Origin: Pseudomonas asturiensis
Lineage (GTDB): Bacteria > Pseudomonadota > Gammaproteobacteria > Pseudomonadales > Pseudomonadaceae
NCBI RefSeq assembly: GCF_900143095.1
Contig: NZ_FRDA01000001.1
Location: 381,357 to 445,356, forward strand
Length of the DNA: 64,000 nt
Direction: 5' to 3'
In this document: positions 16,782 to 27,100 of the stretch, one piece after another
Layout: the number at the start of each line of letters is the position of its first letter
Numbering within the stretch: the stretch's first letter is position 1
Notes under the pieces: model-generated
Database searches by the model: none
The model's input: the letters and a program-made list of their open reading frames with translations, nothing else
What the model was told of the DNA's origin: nothing
Made by a program: the position numbers and the translations under genes

Positions 16782-17711
16782 TTAGGCTTTTTCGAGGTTT
16801 TGTTCCTGCGCAGTGACGCGTTGGCACAGTTCGATGATCTGCTCGCGCATCCAGCGGTTGGCAGGATCCTGGTCGGTGCTTTCGTGCCAATACAGGTGGG
16901 TTTCCACCGAGGGCACGTCATTTACCGGCAGGTACACAAAGTGCAGATCGTTGCGACGGGCGAAGCGTTCAGGCACGGTCATGACCATGTCTGTCTGTTG
17001 CAGAACCTGAGACGCCATCAGGTAGTGCTGGGAGCGCAACGCGATCTTGCGCTGAATGCCCATCTTGCCCAGCGCAAGGTCCACATGGCCCAGACCGCTG
17101 CGGCGGCTGGAGATATGGATGTGCGCCTGCGCCAGATAGTCGTCCAGCCCGAACGTTGACTTGCCGGCCATGGGATGGCCCTTGCGCATGGCACAGACGT
17201 ACTTGTCTTCCATCAACTTGACGTGACGTACTTGCGGGTCAGTATTGAGCGGTGCGTCAACGGCGAAATCCAGACGTCCGGCGGCCAGTTCTTTGGTCGT
17301 CTCGCGACGCTTGGACAGAAAACTTTCGATGGTGACCCCCGGCGCGAGACGCCGCAGACGCTGGAACAGCAGGGGCAGGATCACCGCCTCGGTGAGGTCT
17401 GTCATGCTGATGCGGTAGTTCTTGCTGGCCTGTTGCGGATTGAATATCCGGCTTTCCTGGACCGACACCCTCAGCAGCGACAGCGCATTGCGCACCGGAC
17501 CGATAATGTTCTGCGCCATGGGTGTCGGGACCATGCCTTGGGCCGTGCGTACGAACAGCGCGTCGTTAAAGGTCTCGCGCAAACGCGCCAGCGCGTTCGA
17601 CACCGCAGGCTGAGTGATACCGACGATCTGCCCGGCTCGTGTCAGATTGGCTTCGGTGTAAATGGCGTCGAAGACAATGAAAAGATTGAGATCAACCTTG
17701 CTCAGGTTCAT
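16782..17711 (-). CDS. LysR-family transcriptional regulator
   Basis: This 309-residue LysR regulator has an N-terminal winged helix-turn-helix (VDLNLFIVFDAIYTEANLTR, then AGQIVGITQPAVSNALARLR, about residues 6-50). An effector-binding periplasmic-binding-protein-like domain follows from about residue 90. The N terminus resembles the NodD/LeuO-like subgroup of LysR proteins. It is divergent from an acyl-CoA dehydrogenase at 17883, with 171 bp between them. By the usual LysR arrangement it is the likely regulator of that gene, but the inducer is unknown. Downstream lies an AT-rich stretch before liuR (about 16715-16795). Confidence 0.88.
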   Translation of the reverse strand: MNLSKVDLNLFIVFDAIYTEANLTRAGQIVGITQPAVSNALARLRETFNDALFVRTAQGMVPTPMAQNIIGPVRNALSLLRVSVQESRIFNPQQASKNYRISMTDLTEAVILPLLFQRLRRLAPGVTIESFLSKRRETTKELAAGRLDFAVDAPLNTDPQVRHVKLMEDKYVCAMRKGHPMAGKSTFGLDDYLAQAHIHISSRRSGLGHVDLALGKMGIQRKIALRSQHYLMASQVLQQTDMVMTVPERFARRNDLHFVYLPVNDVPSVETHLYWHESTDQDPANRWMREQIIELCQRVTAQEQNLEKA

Positions 17712-17882
17712 TGATGGGGCGCCTCGTCCTGTTTTTGTGGATCGTCGCTTGTGCCGCGACGTGGCTGGATCATATATCGGTTATGAATGTTTATACACGC
17801 TGAGAATAGATTAGATAAATACCGGGCCGTTCTCTAGCATCTCCTCATCACATCGACGCCCTGAACGAAAAGGTAGCTGCTC
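17712..17882. promoter_or_regulatory. Divergent promoter region, LysR gene / acyl-CoA dehydrogenase
   Basis: The 171-bp gap between two divergent genes contains an AT-rich core (about 17771-17822, with TATATCGGTTATGAATGTT and TAGATTAGATAAAT). This is where LysR T-N11-A sites and promoters are expected. No single perfect operator stands out by eye. Confidence 0.4.
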
Positions 17883-19112
17883 ATGGATTTTGCGTATTCT
17901 TCGAAGGTGCAGGCATTGCGAGAGCGTGTGACCGCGTTCATGGATGCTTACGTATATCCGGCCGAGCCCGTCTTCGAGCAGCAGGTTGCAGAAGGCGACC
18001 GCTGGCAGCCGACGGCAATCATGGAACAGCTCAAGGCCCAGGCGAAGGCCGAGGGATTATGGAACCTGTTTCTGCCCGAATCGGAACTGGGCGCTGGCCT
18101 GACCAATCTGGAGTACGCGCCGCTGGCGGAAATCATGGGCCGTTCACTGCTGGGGCCTGAGCCGTTCAACTGTTCGGCGCCGGACACCGGCAACATGGAA
18201 GTACTGGTCCGCTATGCCACGCAAGCGCAGAAAACCCGCTGGCTGGAGCCACTGTTGCGCGGCGAGATCCGCTCGGCCTTCGCCATGACCGAGCCGGAGG
18301 TGGCTTCTTCCGATGCCACCAACATGGCGGCGCGTGCCGAGCGTCAGGGCGATGAGTGGGTTATCAATGGCCGCAAATGGTGGACTTCCGGTGCCTGCGA
18401 TCCGCGCTGCAAGATTCTGATCTTCATGGGGCTGAGCAACCCGGACGGTCCGCGTCATCAGCAACATTCCATGATTCTGGTGCCAGTGGACACGCCGGGC
18501 GTGAAGATCGTTCGACCGTTGCCAGTGTTCGGCTATGACGATGCGCCTCACGGGCATGCCGAGGTGCTGTTCGAAAACGTGCGAGTGCCCTATGAAAACG
18601 TGTTGCTGGGCGAAGGACGGGGTTTTGAAATTGCTCAGGGACGCCTTGGGCCAGGGCGTATCCATCATTGCATGCGTTCGATCGGTATGGCTGAGCGGGC
18701 GCTTGAGTTGATGTGCAAGCGCTCCGTTGATCGCATCGCGTTCGGCAAGCCTTTGGCGAGGTTGGGCGGTAATATCGACAAGATCGCTGATTCGCGTATG
18801 GAAATCGACATGGCCCGACTGCTGACGCTCAAGGCGGCGTACATGATGGACACCGTGGGCAACAAGGTGGCGAAAAGCGAAATTGCGCAGATCAAGGTGG
18901 TTGCGCCGAACGTGGCGCTGAAGGTTATTGACCGGGCCATTCAGATGCATGGTGGGGCGGGCGTTTCCAACGACTTCCCGCTGGCGTACATGTACGCCAT
19001 GCAGCGAACCCTGCGTCTGGCCGACGGGCCGGACGAGGTCCACCGCGCCGCCATTGGCAAGTTTGAACTGGGCAAATACGTGCCTGCGCAGGTGTTGCGC
19101 AGCCGCTCCTGA
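17883..19112 (+). CDS. Acyl-CoA dehydrogenase family protein
   Basis: This 409-residue flavoprotein is of the acyl-CoA dehydrogenase type. Visible motifs include [19 protein letters not shown] (flavin loop), [21 protein letters not shown], and the C-terminal [35 protein letters not shown]. The DGPDEVH ending and long N terminus resemble the ACAD10/11-like subgroup rather than short-chain enzymes such as LiuA. The substrate is unknown; a branched or hydroxylated long-chain acyl-CoA is possible. The start ATG at 17883 follows AAGGTAG. The gene is alone on its strand and divergent from a LysR regulator that probably controls it. Confidence 0.88.
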   Translation: MDFAYSSKVQALRERVTAFMDAYVYPAEPVFEQQVAEGDRWQPTAIMEQLKAQAKAEGLWNLFLPESELGAGLTNLEYAPLAEIMGRSLLGPEPFNCSAPDTGNMEVLVRYATQAQKTRWLEPLLRGEIRSAFAMTEPEVASSDATNMAARAERQGDEWVINGRKWWTSGACDPRCKILIFMGLSNPDGPRHQQHSMILVPVDTPGVKIVRPLPVFGYDDAPHGHAEVLFENVRVPYENVLLGEGRGFEIAQGRLGPGRIHHCMRSIGMAERALELMCKRSVDRIAFGKPLARLGGNIDKIADSRMEIDMARLLTLKAAYMMDTVGNKVAKSEIAQIKVVAPNVALKVIDRAIQMHGGAGVSNDFPLAYMYAMQRTLRLADGPDEVHRAAIGKFELGKYVPAQVLRSRS

Positions 19113-19210
19113 GTGTTCCGGGCGGCAATGGGGTGGTGGGCGTTCCCGCCGCGTTTTCGAAGCGGCGTTGCCTGGCGGCGAGCCTCTCACGCCCAGGTGG
19201 CGCGTACGGC

Positions 19211-20566
19211 CTATTCCACCCACACCTCAACCCGGCGATTCTTGATCCGGCCGTCGTCCAGGTCATTGGCGGCCACCGGCATTTCGTCGCCAAGGCCCAG
19301 GACTTCCCGAAAAGTGACACCGCTTTTCTGCAGTTCCCGGCGCACCGCCATGGCGCGCAGTCTTGATAGCAGTACGGCGCGCTCCGGGTCGCTCTTGGCG
19401 TCGCCAAAACCGACCAGGGTGACGTGCTGGTCAAGCTTGTCGTTAGCCTTTAAGTATTTCACCACGCGCTCAAGATCGAGTTGTGCCTTGTTGTCCAGCC
19501 GGGCGCTGCCCTGGGTGAAGCGAAAATTGACCGACAGGCGCTCGGCCTTGCGGGTGAGTGCCTGATAATCGGCCGGCATCTGGCCGGTCGTGGCCACCTT
19601 GACGGCCTGCACGGTCTGCGCGACGAAACCGTTATGCGCCACAATTGCCTGACCCTCAGCGCTCTGCGCAAATTGCACCAAGGCCTGAGCCCACTGCTGC
19701 TGCGCCAGTGGCGGTACGTAGAGAAACAGGCGTCGCGACAACGGGTAGTCCTCGGTGGCGATCAGGTTGATCGTCGGCAGCATGGGTTTTGAATCGCCGT
19801 CGGCTATCGCAATGGCTCTGGCGCTTCTTATATAAGGCAGGCCAATAAAACCGATGCCATTGCGGTCCTTGCTGACTTCATCCGAGAGCTGTTCGCTGGA
19901 CTCGAATCGCTCCGCGCCTCTGGACAGGCTCTTGCCCTGCTTGACCAGCACCAATTCCTTGAAGGTTTCCCAGGTCCCTGACTTATCGTCTCGTGCGTAT
20001 AAATGAATAGGCCCTGCCGTGCCGCCCACTTCACTCCAGTCCTTGACCTCGCCCGAGAAAATCTGCGCCAGTTGCCGCGTATCGAGTTGGCGCAGAGGGT
20101 TGCCCGGATGGAGGATCACCGCAACACCATCAATGGCAATGACTTGTTCGCCTGCTGCACTTTTGAGATCGCCCAGGCGGGCAAGGTCTGTCGCTTCCTG
20201 AGTCTTGATTGGGCGCGAGGAGGAGGCCATGTCAGCCGCTCCGGCCTTCAAGGCTTCAAACCCGGTGCCCGATCCATGGGCTGCGACTTCCACCCGGACC
20301 GACTTCTGGCCGTCAGGCAGCGTACCCATCACCCGTTGCTCGTTAGGCGCGTCGCCAGGCAGGGTCTGCACCGCTTGCAAGCCTTGCTGGTGCATCAGCC
20401 CTTCGACCAGGGCCGGCCCCAATTGGGCGTTGATGGTGTTGGAGCCCTGAATGCGCAACACCGGGGAGTTGTCGGTCGGCAAGGTCAGCATGGAGGCTGC
20501 CATGCAGGGCAGGGTGGCACTCGACAGAATCAGCGCCGCCAGCAGAGCGCGCAACATCGGCGGCAC
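19211..20566 (-). CDS. PstS-like substrate-binding protein fused to an OmpA domain
   Basis: The 451-residue protein has a signal peptide (LLAALILSSATLPCMAAS, about residues 6-25). A phosphate-binding-type PBP domain follows (about 35-320; VLRIQGSNTINAQLGPALVE and YARDDKSGTWETFKE). The C terminus is an OmpA-like peptidoglycan-binding domain (about 340-450; VTLVGFGDAKSDPERAVLLSRLRA and LDDGRIKNRRVEVWVE). No pst permease genes are nearby. A periplasmic protein anchored to peptidoglycan that senses or buffers phosphate or another anion is a fair inference. It ends 98 bp from the convergent acyl-CoA dehydrogenase. Confidence 0.85.
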   Translation of the reverse strand: MPPMLRALLAALILSSATLPCMAASMLTLPTDNSPVLRIQGSNTINAQLGPALVEGLMHQQGLQAVQTLPGDAPNEQRVMGTLPDGQKSVRVEVAAHGSGTGFEALKAGAADMASSSRPIKTQEATDLARLGDLKSAAGEQVIAIDGVAVILHPGNPLRQLDTRQLAQIFSGEVKDWSEVGGTAGPIHLYARDDKSGTWETFKELVLVKQGKSLSRGAERFESSEQLSDEVSKDRNGIGFIGLPYIRSARAIAIADGDSKPMLPTINLIATEDYPLSRRLFLYVPPLAQQQWAQALVQFAQSAEGQAIVAHNGFVAQTVQAVKVATTGQMPADYQALTRKAERLSVNFRFTQGSARLDNKAQLDLERVVKYLKANDKLDQHVTLVGFGDAKSDPERAVLLSRLRAMAVRRELQKSGVTFREVLGLGDEMPVAANDLDDGRIKNRRVEVWVE

Positions 20567-20645
20567 CTTGAATGAACGGGAGTGCCGAGAGAATAAGACA
20601 GGGAAGTTACCGCAAGGTGACAGTTTTCATGCCGGATGACGCGTT

Positions 20646-20669
20646 ACCTGCCCGCACTGGCGGGCAGGT
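20646..20669 (-). terminator. Hairpin downstream of xthA
   Basis: A perfect 10-bp inverted repeat, ACCTGCCCGC-ACTG-GCGGGCAGGT, lies 15 bp past the xthA stop on the minus strand. It is GC-rich without a T-run, so a terminator or 3' stabiliser. Confidence 0.5.
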
Positions 20670-20684
20670 GTGCAAACCTCGCCG

Positions 20685-21497
20685 TCAGTGCAGTTCCAGC
20701 CAGATCGGGGCATGGTCCGAAGGCTTTTCCATACCGCGCAGATCGTAGTCCACGCCGGCCGCCTTGATGCGCGGCTGCAACCCGCTGGAGGTCATGATCA
20801 GGTCGATCCTCAAGCCACGCTTGGGTTCGTCTTCAAAGCCGCGACTGCGGTAGTCGAACCAGCTGAATCGATCGCTGACCTCCGGATACAGGTATCGGAA
20901 GCTGTCCACCAGTCCCCAGTTCTTCAAGCGCTCCATCCACTCGCGTTCTTCGGGCAGAAAGCTGCATTTGCCGGTTTTCAGCCAGCGCTTGGCGTTATCG
21001 GGACCAATGCCAATGTCGCAGTCCTGCGGCGAGATGTTCACGTCGCCCATCACGATCAGCGACTGATCGTTGCTGAAGCGGGTTTCCAGCAGCGTCTGCA
21101 GATCGTTGTAGAAGCGCTGCTTGGCCGGAAACTTGGTCGGATGGTCGCGGCTTTCGCCCTGCGGGAAGTAGCCGTTCATGATGGTGACGGGCTGGCCGTC
21201 AGCATCGGCGTATGTGCCCCAGATGAAGCGTTTCTGTGATTCTTCATCGTCGCTGTCAAAGCCCTTGTACAAGGCCAGTGGCGCGTTGCGCGACAGCAGC
21301 GCCACGCCGTAATGACCCTTCTGGCCATGAAAATGGACGTGGTAACCCAAGGCTTCGATTTCTGCCTGAGGGAACTGCTCGTCCGACACTTTGGTTTCCT
21401 GAAGGCCGATCACGTCAGGCTGGTGCTTCTCGATCAGCGCTGCCAGCTGATGAGGTCGGGCACGCAGCCCATTGATGTTGAACGAGACGATTTTCAT
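20685..21497 (-). CDS. xthA: Exodeoxyribonuclease III XthA
   Basis: XthA is the major AP endonuclease and 3'-to-5' exonuclease of base-excision repair. The 270-residue protein spans the whole exonuclease/endonuclease/phosphatase domain. It includes NINGLRA at the start, the metal-binding glutamate in IGLQETKV, the active-site region [15 protein letters not shown], and the C-terminal catalytic [12 protein letters not shown] with the Asp-His pair. Length matches E. coli XthA (268). The frame begins [10 protein letters not shown], the family start. It is divergent from a GNAT gene across 191 bp. Confidence 0.95.
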   Translation of the reverse strand: MKIVSFNINGLRARPHQLAALIEKHQPDVIGLQETKVSDEQFPQAEIEALGYHVHFHGQKGHYGVALLSRNAPLALYKGFDSDDEESQKRFIWGTYADADGQPVTIMNGYFPQGESRDHPTKFPAKQRFYNDLQTLLETRFSNDQSLIVMGDVNISPQDCDIGIGPDNAKRWLKTGKCSFLPEEREWMERLKNWGLVDSFRYLYPEVSDRFSWFDYRSRGFEDEPKRGLRIDLIMTSSGLQPRIKAAGVDYDLRGMEKPSDHAPIWLELH

Positions 21498-21688
21498 AAA
21501 ACGGCAGTCCTGAGGAAAAACAAACCGCGATGCTAGCTGACCTGTCGACTCAGGGCCAGCATGCCGTCCATAGCCAACTATCGAGCGTGTCGGACAATTT
21601 GTTTGAACTGTCGCAAGGTGCCATCACTCGAAACGATGCTTGCCAAAAGTGCTGCGCCAAAGCAGTTCCGCTAATGTGAGGTCCCTTT

Positions 21689-22360
21689 ATGTCCCAACCT
21701 GCTGCCATCCGGGGCGAAGTTCGCCAGCTCGACAGTGGTTATGCCCGTGAAACCCGTGCCTTGCTGTTCCGGGCCTATCGCAACGATCCTACCTTTGCCT
21801 ATGTGTTCAATGCGCAGCGCTCGGGCTTCGAGAATCGTATTCGCGAGACCATGCGCCAACTGGTCAAGCAGCATTTCTTGCAGAACCAGCCGGGTTTGGG
21901 CCTGTTCATGAATGACCGCCTGGTGGGCGTCGCCCTGATCGCGCCGCCTCAGCGTCGTCTGGGTATTACGGAAAGCTGGGCGTGGCGTCTGCGCATGGTT
22001 GTAGGCACGGGCTTGAGCTGCACGCAGCGCTACCTGGCGTATTACAACGCGGTACTGGCGTGCCTGCCGTCCGATACTGTTCATGTGCTGCCGTTGATCG
22101 GACTGGACCCTGAGTTTCAAGGGCAGAAGGTTGGCCAGGAACTCAGTGAGCAGCTGCTGCAGGCGCTTCACGACTGGTGTGCCGAGGACGAAAACTCTCA
22201 GGGCATCGTGCTCGACACGGGAAATCCCCGCTACCTTGAGTTCTATAGGCGACAGGGCTACGAGGAAATTGGCGAAATTGCGGTGGGACCTGTCCGAGAA
22301 CATGTGTTCTTCCATCCCAGCCCTCAGGTTTCACTGTCGCTCCATGACGTAACAGTTTGA
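21689..22360 (+). CDS. GNAT family N-acetyltransferase
   Basis: This 223-residue protein has the GNAT acetyl-CoA-binding motif A region LIGLDPEFQGQKVGQELSEQ (about residues 133-155). The motif B region follows (GIVLDTGNPRYLEFYRRQGYEEIGEI, about 172-200). The acceptor substrate is unknown. It stands 58 bp upstream of tamA on the same strand but need not be part of that operon. The ATG at 21689 is preceded by a weak GAGGT. Confidence 0.85.
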   Translation: MSQPAAIRGEVRQLDSGYARETRALLFRAYRNDPTFAYVFNAQRSGFENRIRETMRQLVKQHFLQNQPGLGLFMNDRLVGVALIAPPQRRLGITESWAWRLRMVVGTGLSCTQRYLAYYNAVLACLPSDTVHVLPLIGLDPEFQGQKVGQELSEQLLQALHDWCAEDENSQGIVLDTGNPRYLEFYRRQGYEEIGEIAVGPVREHVFFHPSPQVSLSLHDVTV

Positions 22361-22418
22361 TAGCCCGTTGTTTTGGGGTTTTCAGCGAGGCCCGTGGCTC
22401 GTGTTAGCATCCACACCC

Positions 22419-24146
22419 ATGAAGCTTTTCAGAATACTCAGCGGCAGCGCGCTTCTGATGTCCCTGAGTGCCGCGGTGTTTGCCGAGGCACGTCTTGACG
22501 TCCGGATCACGCCCGCCAACGCAGACCTCAAGGCCAATATCGAAGGGTATATCGGCGAATTGGGCGAGCGCGATGCCCAGGCGCTGCGTAATTTCAGTCT
22601 GGGTGCCGAGCAGCAGGCCGAAAAGGCCGCTCAGGCACTCGGCTACTATCAGGCGCAGATCGACAGCGAAATCCAGGATGGCCAAACCCCGCGCTTGATC
22701 ATGAAGATTCAACCGGGAGAGCCGATCCGTCTGCGCAACGTCGTGGTGCGGATTGAAGGTCCGGCTTCGTCGCTCAAGGCCTTCAAGGTGCCCAAGAGCG
22801 ATGCGCTCAAGGCGGGTGCGGTTCTCAACCATGGTAAATACGAGGACGCCAAGCGCCTGATTCAGAATCAGGCATCTCGTTATGGCTTTTTCAGCGGGCA
22901 TTTCACTCAGCAGCGCCTCGCCATTGATCCGCGCGCCGGTGTCGCAGACATTGAGCTGGTGTTCGACAGCGGCCCGCGTTACTCCCTGGGCAAAGTGGCG
23001 TTCAGCGGTGACGCTCCTTTCGATGAAGATCTGCTCAAACGTATGGTGCCGTTCAAGGAAGACACCCCCTACGACTCGCAATTGATCGCCGAGCTTAATC
23101 AGGCGATGCAGTCCAGCGGTTATTTCGAAGGTGTGCGGGTGGATGCAGCTCCGACTGCTGCCGTTGGGCAAGTCATTCCGGTCACCGTACAGCTTGAAAC
23201 CCGCAAGCCGCGCACCATGGGCCTGGGGCTGGGGTATTCGACCGACGTAGGGCCGCGCGGCAAAGCCAACTGGACGCGACACTGGGCCAACCCTCAGGGC
23301 CACAGTTACGGATTCGAATCAGAAATTTCCGCACCCCGACAAAACGTAGGTCTGTGGTACGACGTGCCACTGGATCCGCCGTTGACCGACAAGTTGCGTT
23401 TTGCCGGCGGCTATCAATACGAAGAAATCGCGGGCACCGACAGCCTCAGCAAGCTGCTGACCCTGGGGCCCGAATGGCACAGCAAGTTGCCGAGCGGCTG
23501 GGAGCGCGTCATCTCGCTGAAATGGCAGCGTGAAGAGTATCGGCTCGGAGATGACTCGGGTTTGAGTACCTTGTTGATGCCAGGTATCAGCTATTCCTAC
23601 CTGCGCAGCGACGACCGCATTGATCCACACCATGGCTATCGCCTGCAGTTCGACGCACAGGCGGCCAAGGAAGGGCTGATGTCCGATGCCAACCTGATCC
23701 GTGGCAACGTGCTGCTCAAAGGCCTGACCACCGTGGCGCAAAATCACCGCTTCCTCGGGCGAGTCCAGTTTGGCGGCAACTTCACCGACGGTTACACCTC
23801 GATACCGCCTTCGCTGCGCTTCTTCGCGGGCGGTGATCAGAGCGTGCGCGGTTACGATTACCAGACCCTGTCACCCACCAACTCCGATGGCGACCGCGTC
23901 GGCGGGCGTTACATGGTGGCCGGCAGTGTCGAGTACCAGTATTCGATTGCTGAAAAATGGCGGCTGGCGACCTTCGTCGACCAAGGCAATTCGTTCAACA
24001 GTCTGGACATGCCCAGCCTGAAGACCGGTGTCGGCTTCGGCGTGCGCTGGGTGTCGCCGGTAGGGCCGCTGCGTCTGGACCTTGCGCATCCTCTGGATGA
24101 TGACGGTGGCATCCGTCTGCACTTTTCCATGGGGCCGGAGCTTTGA
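22419..24146 (+). CDS. tamA: Outer-membrane translocation and assembly protein TamA
   Basis: TamA is a BamA-family outer-membrane barrel that works with TamB in envelope biogenesis (autotransporter assembly and phospholipid transport have both been proposed). The 575-residue protein has a signal peptide (MKLFRILSGSALLMSLSAAVFA), three POTRA domains (about 25-265) and a 16-strand barrel (about 270-575). The barrel contains the family motif RFFAGGDQSVRGYDYQTLSP near residue 470 and ends GGIRLHFSMGPEL. I chose the ATG at 22419, whose N terminus is a clean signal peptide; the frame continues upstream to 22368 without one. It is followed within 6 bp by tamB. Confidence 0.95.
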   Translation: MKLFRILSGSALLMSLSAAVFAEARLDVRITPANADLKANIEGYIGELGERDAQALRNFSLGAEQQAEKAAQALGYYQAQIDSEIQDGQTPRLIMKIQPGEPIRLRNVVVRIEGPASSLKAFKVPKSDALKAGAVLNHGKYEDAKRLIQNQASRYGFFSGHFTQQRLAIDPRAGVADIELVFDSGPRYSLGKVAFSGDAPFDEDLLKRMVPFKEDTPYDSQLIAELNQAMQSSGYFEGVRVDAAPTAAVGQVIPVTVQLETRKPRTMGLGLGYSTDVGPRGKANWTRHWANPQGHSYGFESEISAPRQNVGLWYDVPLDPPLTDKLRFAGGYQYEEIAGTDSLSKLLTLGPEWHSKLPSGWERVISLKWQREEYRLGDDSGLSTLLMPGISYSYLRSDDRIDPHHGYRLQFDAQAAKEGLMSDANLIRGNVLLKGLTTVAQNHRFLGRVQFGGNFTDGYTSIPPSLRFFAGGDQSVRGYDYQTLSPTNSDGDRVGGRYMVAGSVEYQYSIAEKWRLATFVDQGNSFNSLDMPSLKTGVGFGVRWVSPVGPLRLDLAHPLDDDGGIRLHFSMGPEL

Positions 24147-24151
24147 CGGGC

Positions 24152-27100
24152 ATGAACATCAAGCGTGGCGCGAAGATCGCCGGACTGAGCCTGTTTGCGG
24201 TGTTGCTGCTGCTGATGGCGGGCGTCTGGCTGGTACTTGGCACTCAGGGCGGGAGCCAGTGGGCACTGGCCCGTGTTCCAGGGTTGCAGCTGGAAAATTT
24301 CCAGGGGCGACTTGGCGGACAGTTCAGTATCGACCGGTTGGTATGGCAGCAAGGCGAGGACCATATCGAGGTTCGCTCGCTGGCATTTGACTGGGCTCCT
24401 GCCTGCCTGTTGAAGATGACCTTGTGTGTTGACCGGTTGAGTGCCGAAAACGTGATGATGCATTTTGCACCTGGCGCCGAGCCCGGCCCTGAGGGCCCGA
24501 TCACGTTGCCCACTCTCAAGCTGCCGCTGGCGATTCAGTTGAAGCAAGTCCAGCTCGGCAGCCTGCAGCTTGATGGGGTCGAGCAATTGCGCGACCTCAG
24601 GCTTGCCGCGCACTGGACGGCCCAAGGGCTGCAGATCGACAGTGCTCACCTGCAGCGCGATGAACTGGTGCTGGACCTCAACGGCCTGCTCAGCCCTGAA
24701 GGTGACTGGCCCCTGAGCGTTAAAGGACAGTTGCAATTGCCGCCTCAGGACGGCAAACCCTGGGCACTGGCGCTGGAGATCAAGGGTGAACTGCTCAAGA
24801 CGCTGCAACTGAACGCGAACAGCAGCGGCTATCTGACAGGTGTTCTGAGTGGTGAGCTGCAAGCGCTTGATGAGCATCTGCCAGCACGCCTGAAACTGGT
24901 CTCGGATCGTTTCAAGCCCAGTGCCGGACTGCCCGACACCTTGCAGCTCGAGCAATGGGTGCTGACGGCGGAAGGAAATCTGGACAGTGGCTATCAGATC
25001 GACGGGAAGGCCAGTCTGCCCGCTGAAAAAGGCCCGATGACCCTGGCCTTGCAAGGCCGTGCTGATGCTAAAGGCGCAACCATCGCAGCATTGAATCTCG
25101 CTGCCAGCGAGCAGCAGCGACTGGTCGTCAAGGGCACCCTGAATTGGGAGACCGGTTTCAGCGCCGACGCAACGGTCGACTGGCTGGACTTTCCGTGGCA
25201 GCGGTTGTACCCCCTGGAAGCCGCGCCTCAGGTTGCGCTCCATGCGTTCAAAGGCGAAGTGTCCTACACCGACGGCAAGTACCTGGGTCATTTCAATGCC
25301 AGCCTGAATGGGCCTGCCGGAGCCTTTACCCTGGGCAGTCCGTTCAGTGGCGATCTGCAGCAAATCTATCTGCCGCAACTGGAACTGGTTGCAGGGCAGG
25401 GCAAGGCCAGTGGCCACCTGAACCTGCAATTTGCCGATGGCATCGGTTGGGACACGGCGCTGGACCTGAGTTCCCTTGACCCTTCATTCTGGGTCGCGGA
25501 GCTGCCAGGCACACTGGGCGGTCCGTTGCGCAGCAAGGGGCAGTTCAAGCACGAACAACTGGAACTGACGGCCGATCTGGATCTGAAAGGTCGCTTGCGC
25601 GGTCAGCCTGCGCGGGTGCAGGCCAAGGCCGACGGTCGGGCTCAACAGTGGAGCCTGGCCAGCTTGAACATTCTTCTCGGCGATAACCGCATTCAAGGCA
25701 GCGGCAGCCTCAACCAGCGCTTGCAGGGGCAACTGGACTTGAGCCTGCCTCGACTGGGCCAACTGTGGCCGCGTTTGCAAGGGCAGGCCAAGGGGCGTCT
25801 GGATCTGGCCGGTACGCCGCAGGCACCGCAAGGTCAGCTGGCGCTGCAAGGCAGTCAACTGGCGTTTCAGGACAATCGGCTGCAAAGCCTGACCGCCAAC
25901 GCGAAGCTGGATCCTGCCCAGCGTGCGATCGTGAGCCTGAAGGGGGTTGGCCTTCAGGCAGGCGACACGGCGTTAGGTACATTGACCGTGGACGGTCAGG
26001 GTACGCTCAAGGCGCAGCAACTGAAGCTGGATCTGCAAGGGCCGTTGCTCAAGCTGGCGTTGGCACTGGACGGTACGCTGGATAACGGCAACTGGCGTGG
26101 CCGTCTTGCCAGTGGCAACGTCAAGAGCGGCGGGCAGGACTGGCGTCTGCAACAGCCGGCGAAGCTCGAGCGACTGGCCGATGGCAGAATCAATTTCGGT
26201 GCCCACTGCTGGTTGTCGGGGAGCGCCAGCCTGTGCGGTGAGGATCAGCGCTTGATGCCCGCTCCGCGCATTCGTTATCGCCTCCGTAACTTCCCGCTCG
26301 ACAGTCTCGCGCAATGGATGCCCAAGGATTTTGCGTGGAAGGGCTCGCTGAATGCCGATGTCCAGCTTGACGTGCCTGCTGCTGGCCCCAATGGCCAGAT
26401 CAGTGTCGATGCCGGCGGCGGAACGTTGCGTGTCCGGGACAAGGATCAATGGCTGGACTTCCCGTACCAGACGCTCAAATTGACCAGCACCCTGACACCC
26501 CGAAAGATCGATTCCCGACTGGATTTCGATGGCGCGAAACTCGGCCGTTTGTTGCTCACCGCCCAGATTGATCCACTGTCGACTAATAAGGCACTGTCTG
26601 GCGATTTCAGTCTTTCAGGGCTGGACCTCTCGGTGGCTCGCCCGTTTGCGCCGATGGTCGACAAGGTCAGTGGCCGTCTCAACGGCAGCGGCCGTCTGTC
26701 AGGAGGGCTGCTGGCGCCGCAGGTCAATGGCAGTGTCACCCTTCAGGGCGGCGAGGTATCAGGCACAGAACTGCCGATGGAGCTGCGCGACCTGAACGTT
26801 CAAGCGCTGATCGCCGGGGAAAACGTGCAGGTGAACGGCGGCTGGAAAAGTGGCACCGCCGGCCAGGGGTCGCTGTCCGGGCAGGTGGCCTGGGGGCAGG
26901 CGCTGGCGGTTGACTTGAGCCTGAGAGGTTCGAGGCTGCCCATCCACGTGGAACCTTACGCGGAGGTCGAGGCGGCACCGGACCTGAAGATCTCGATGAA
27001 GGGTGAGCGACTGGCAGTCTCCGGCAAGGTGCTGATCCCCAAAGGCACAATCACGATCCGTGAGCTGCCGCCTTCGACCGTCAAGCTCTCGGGCGATACG

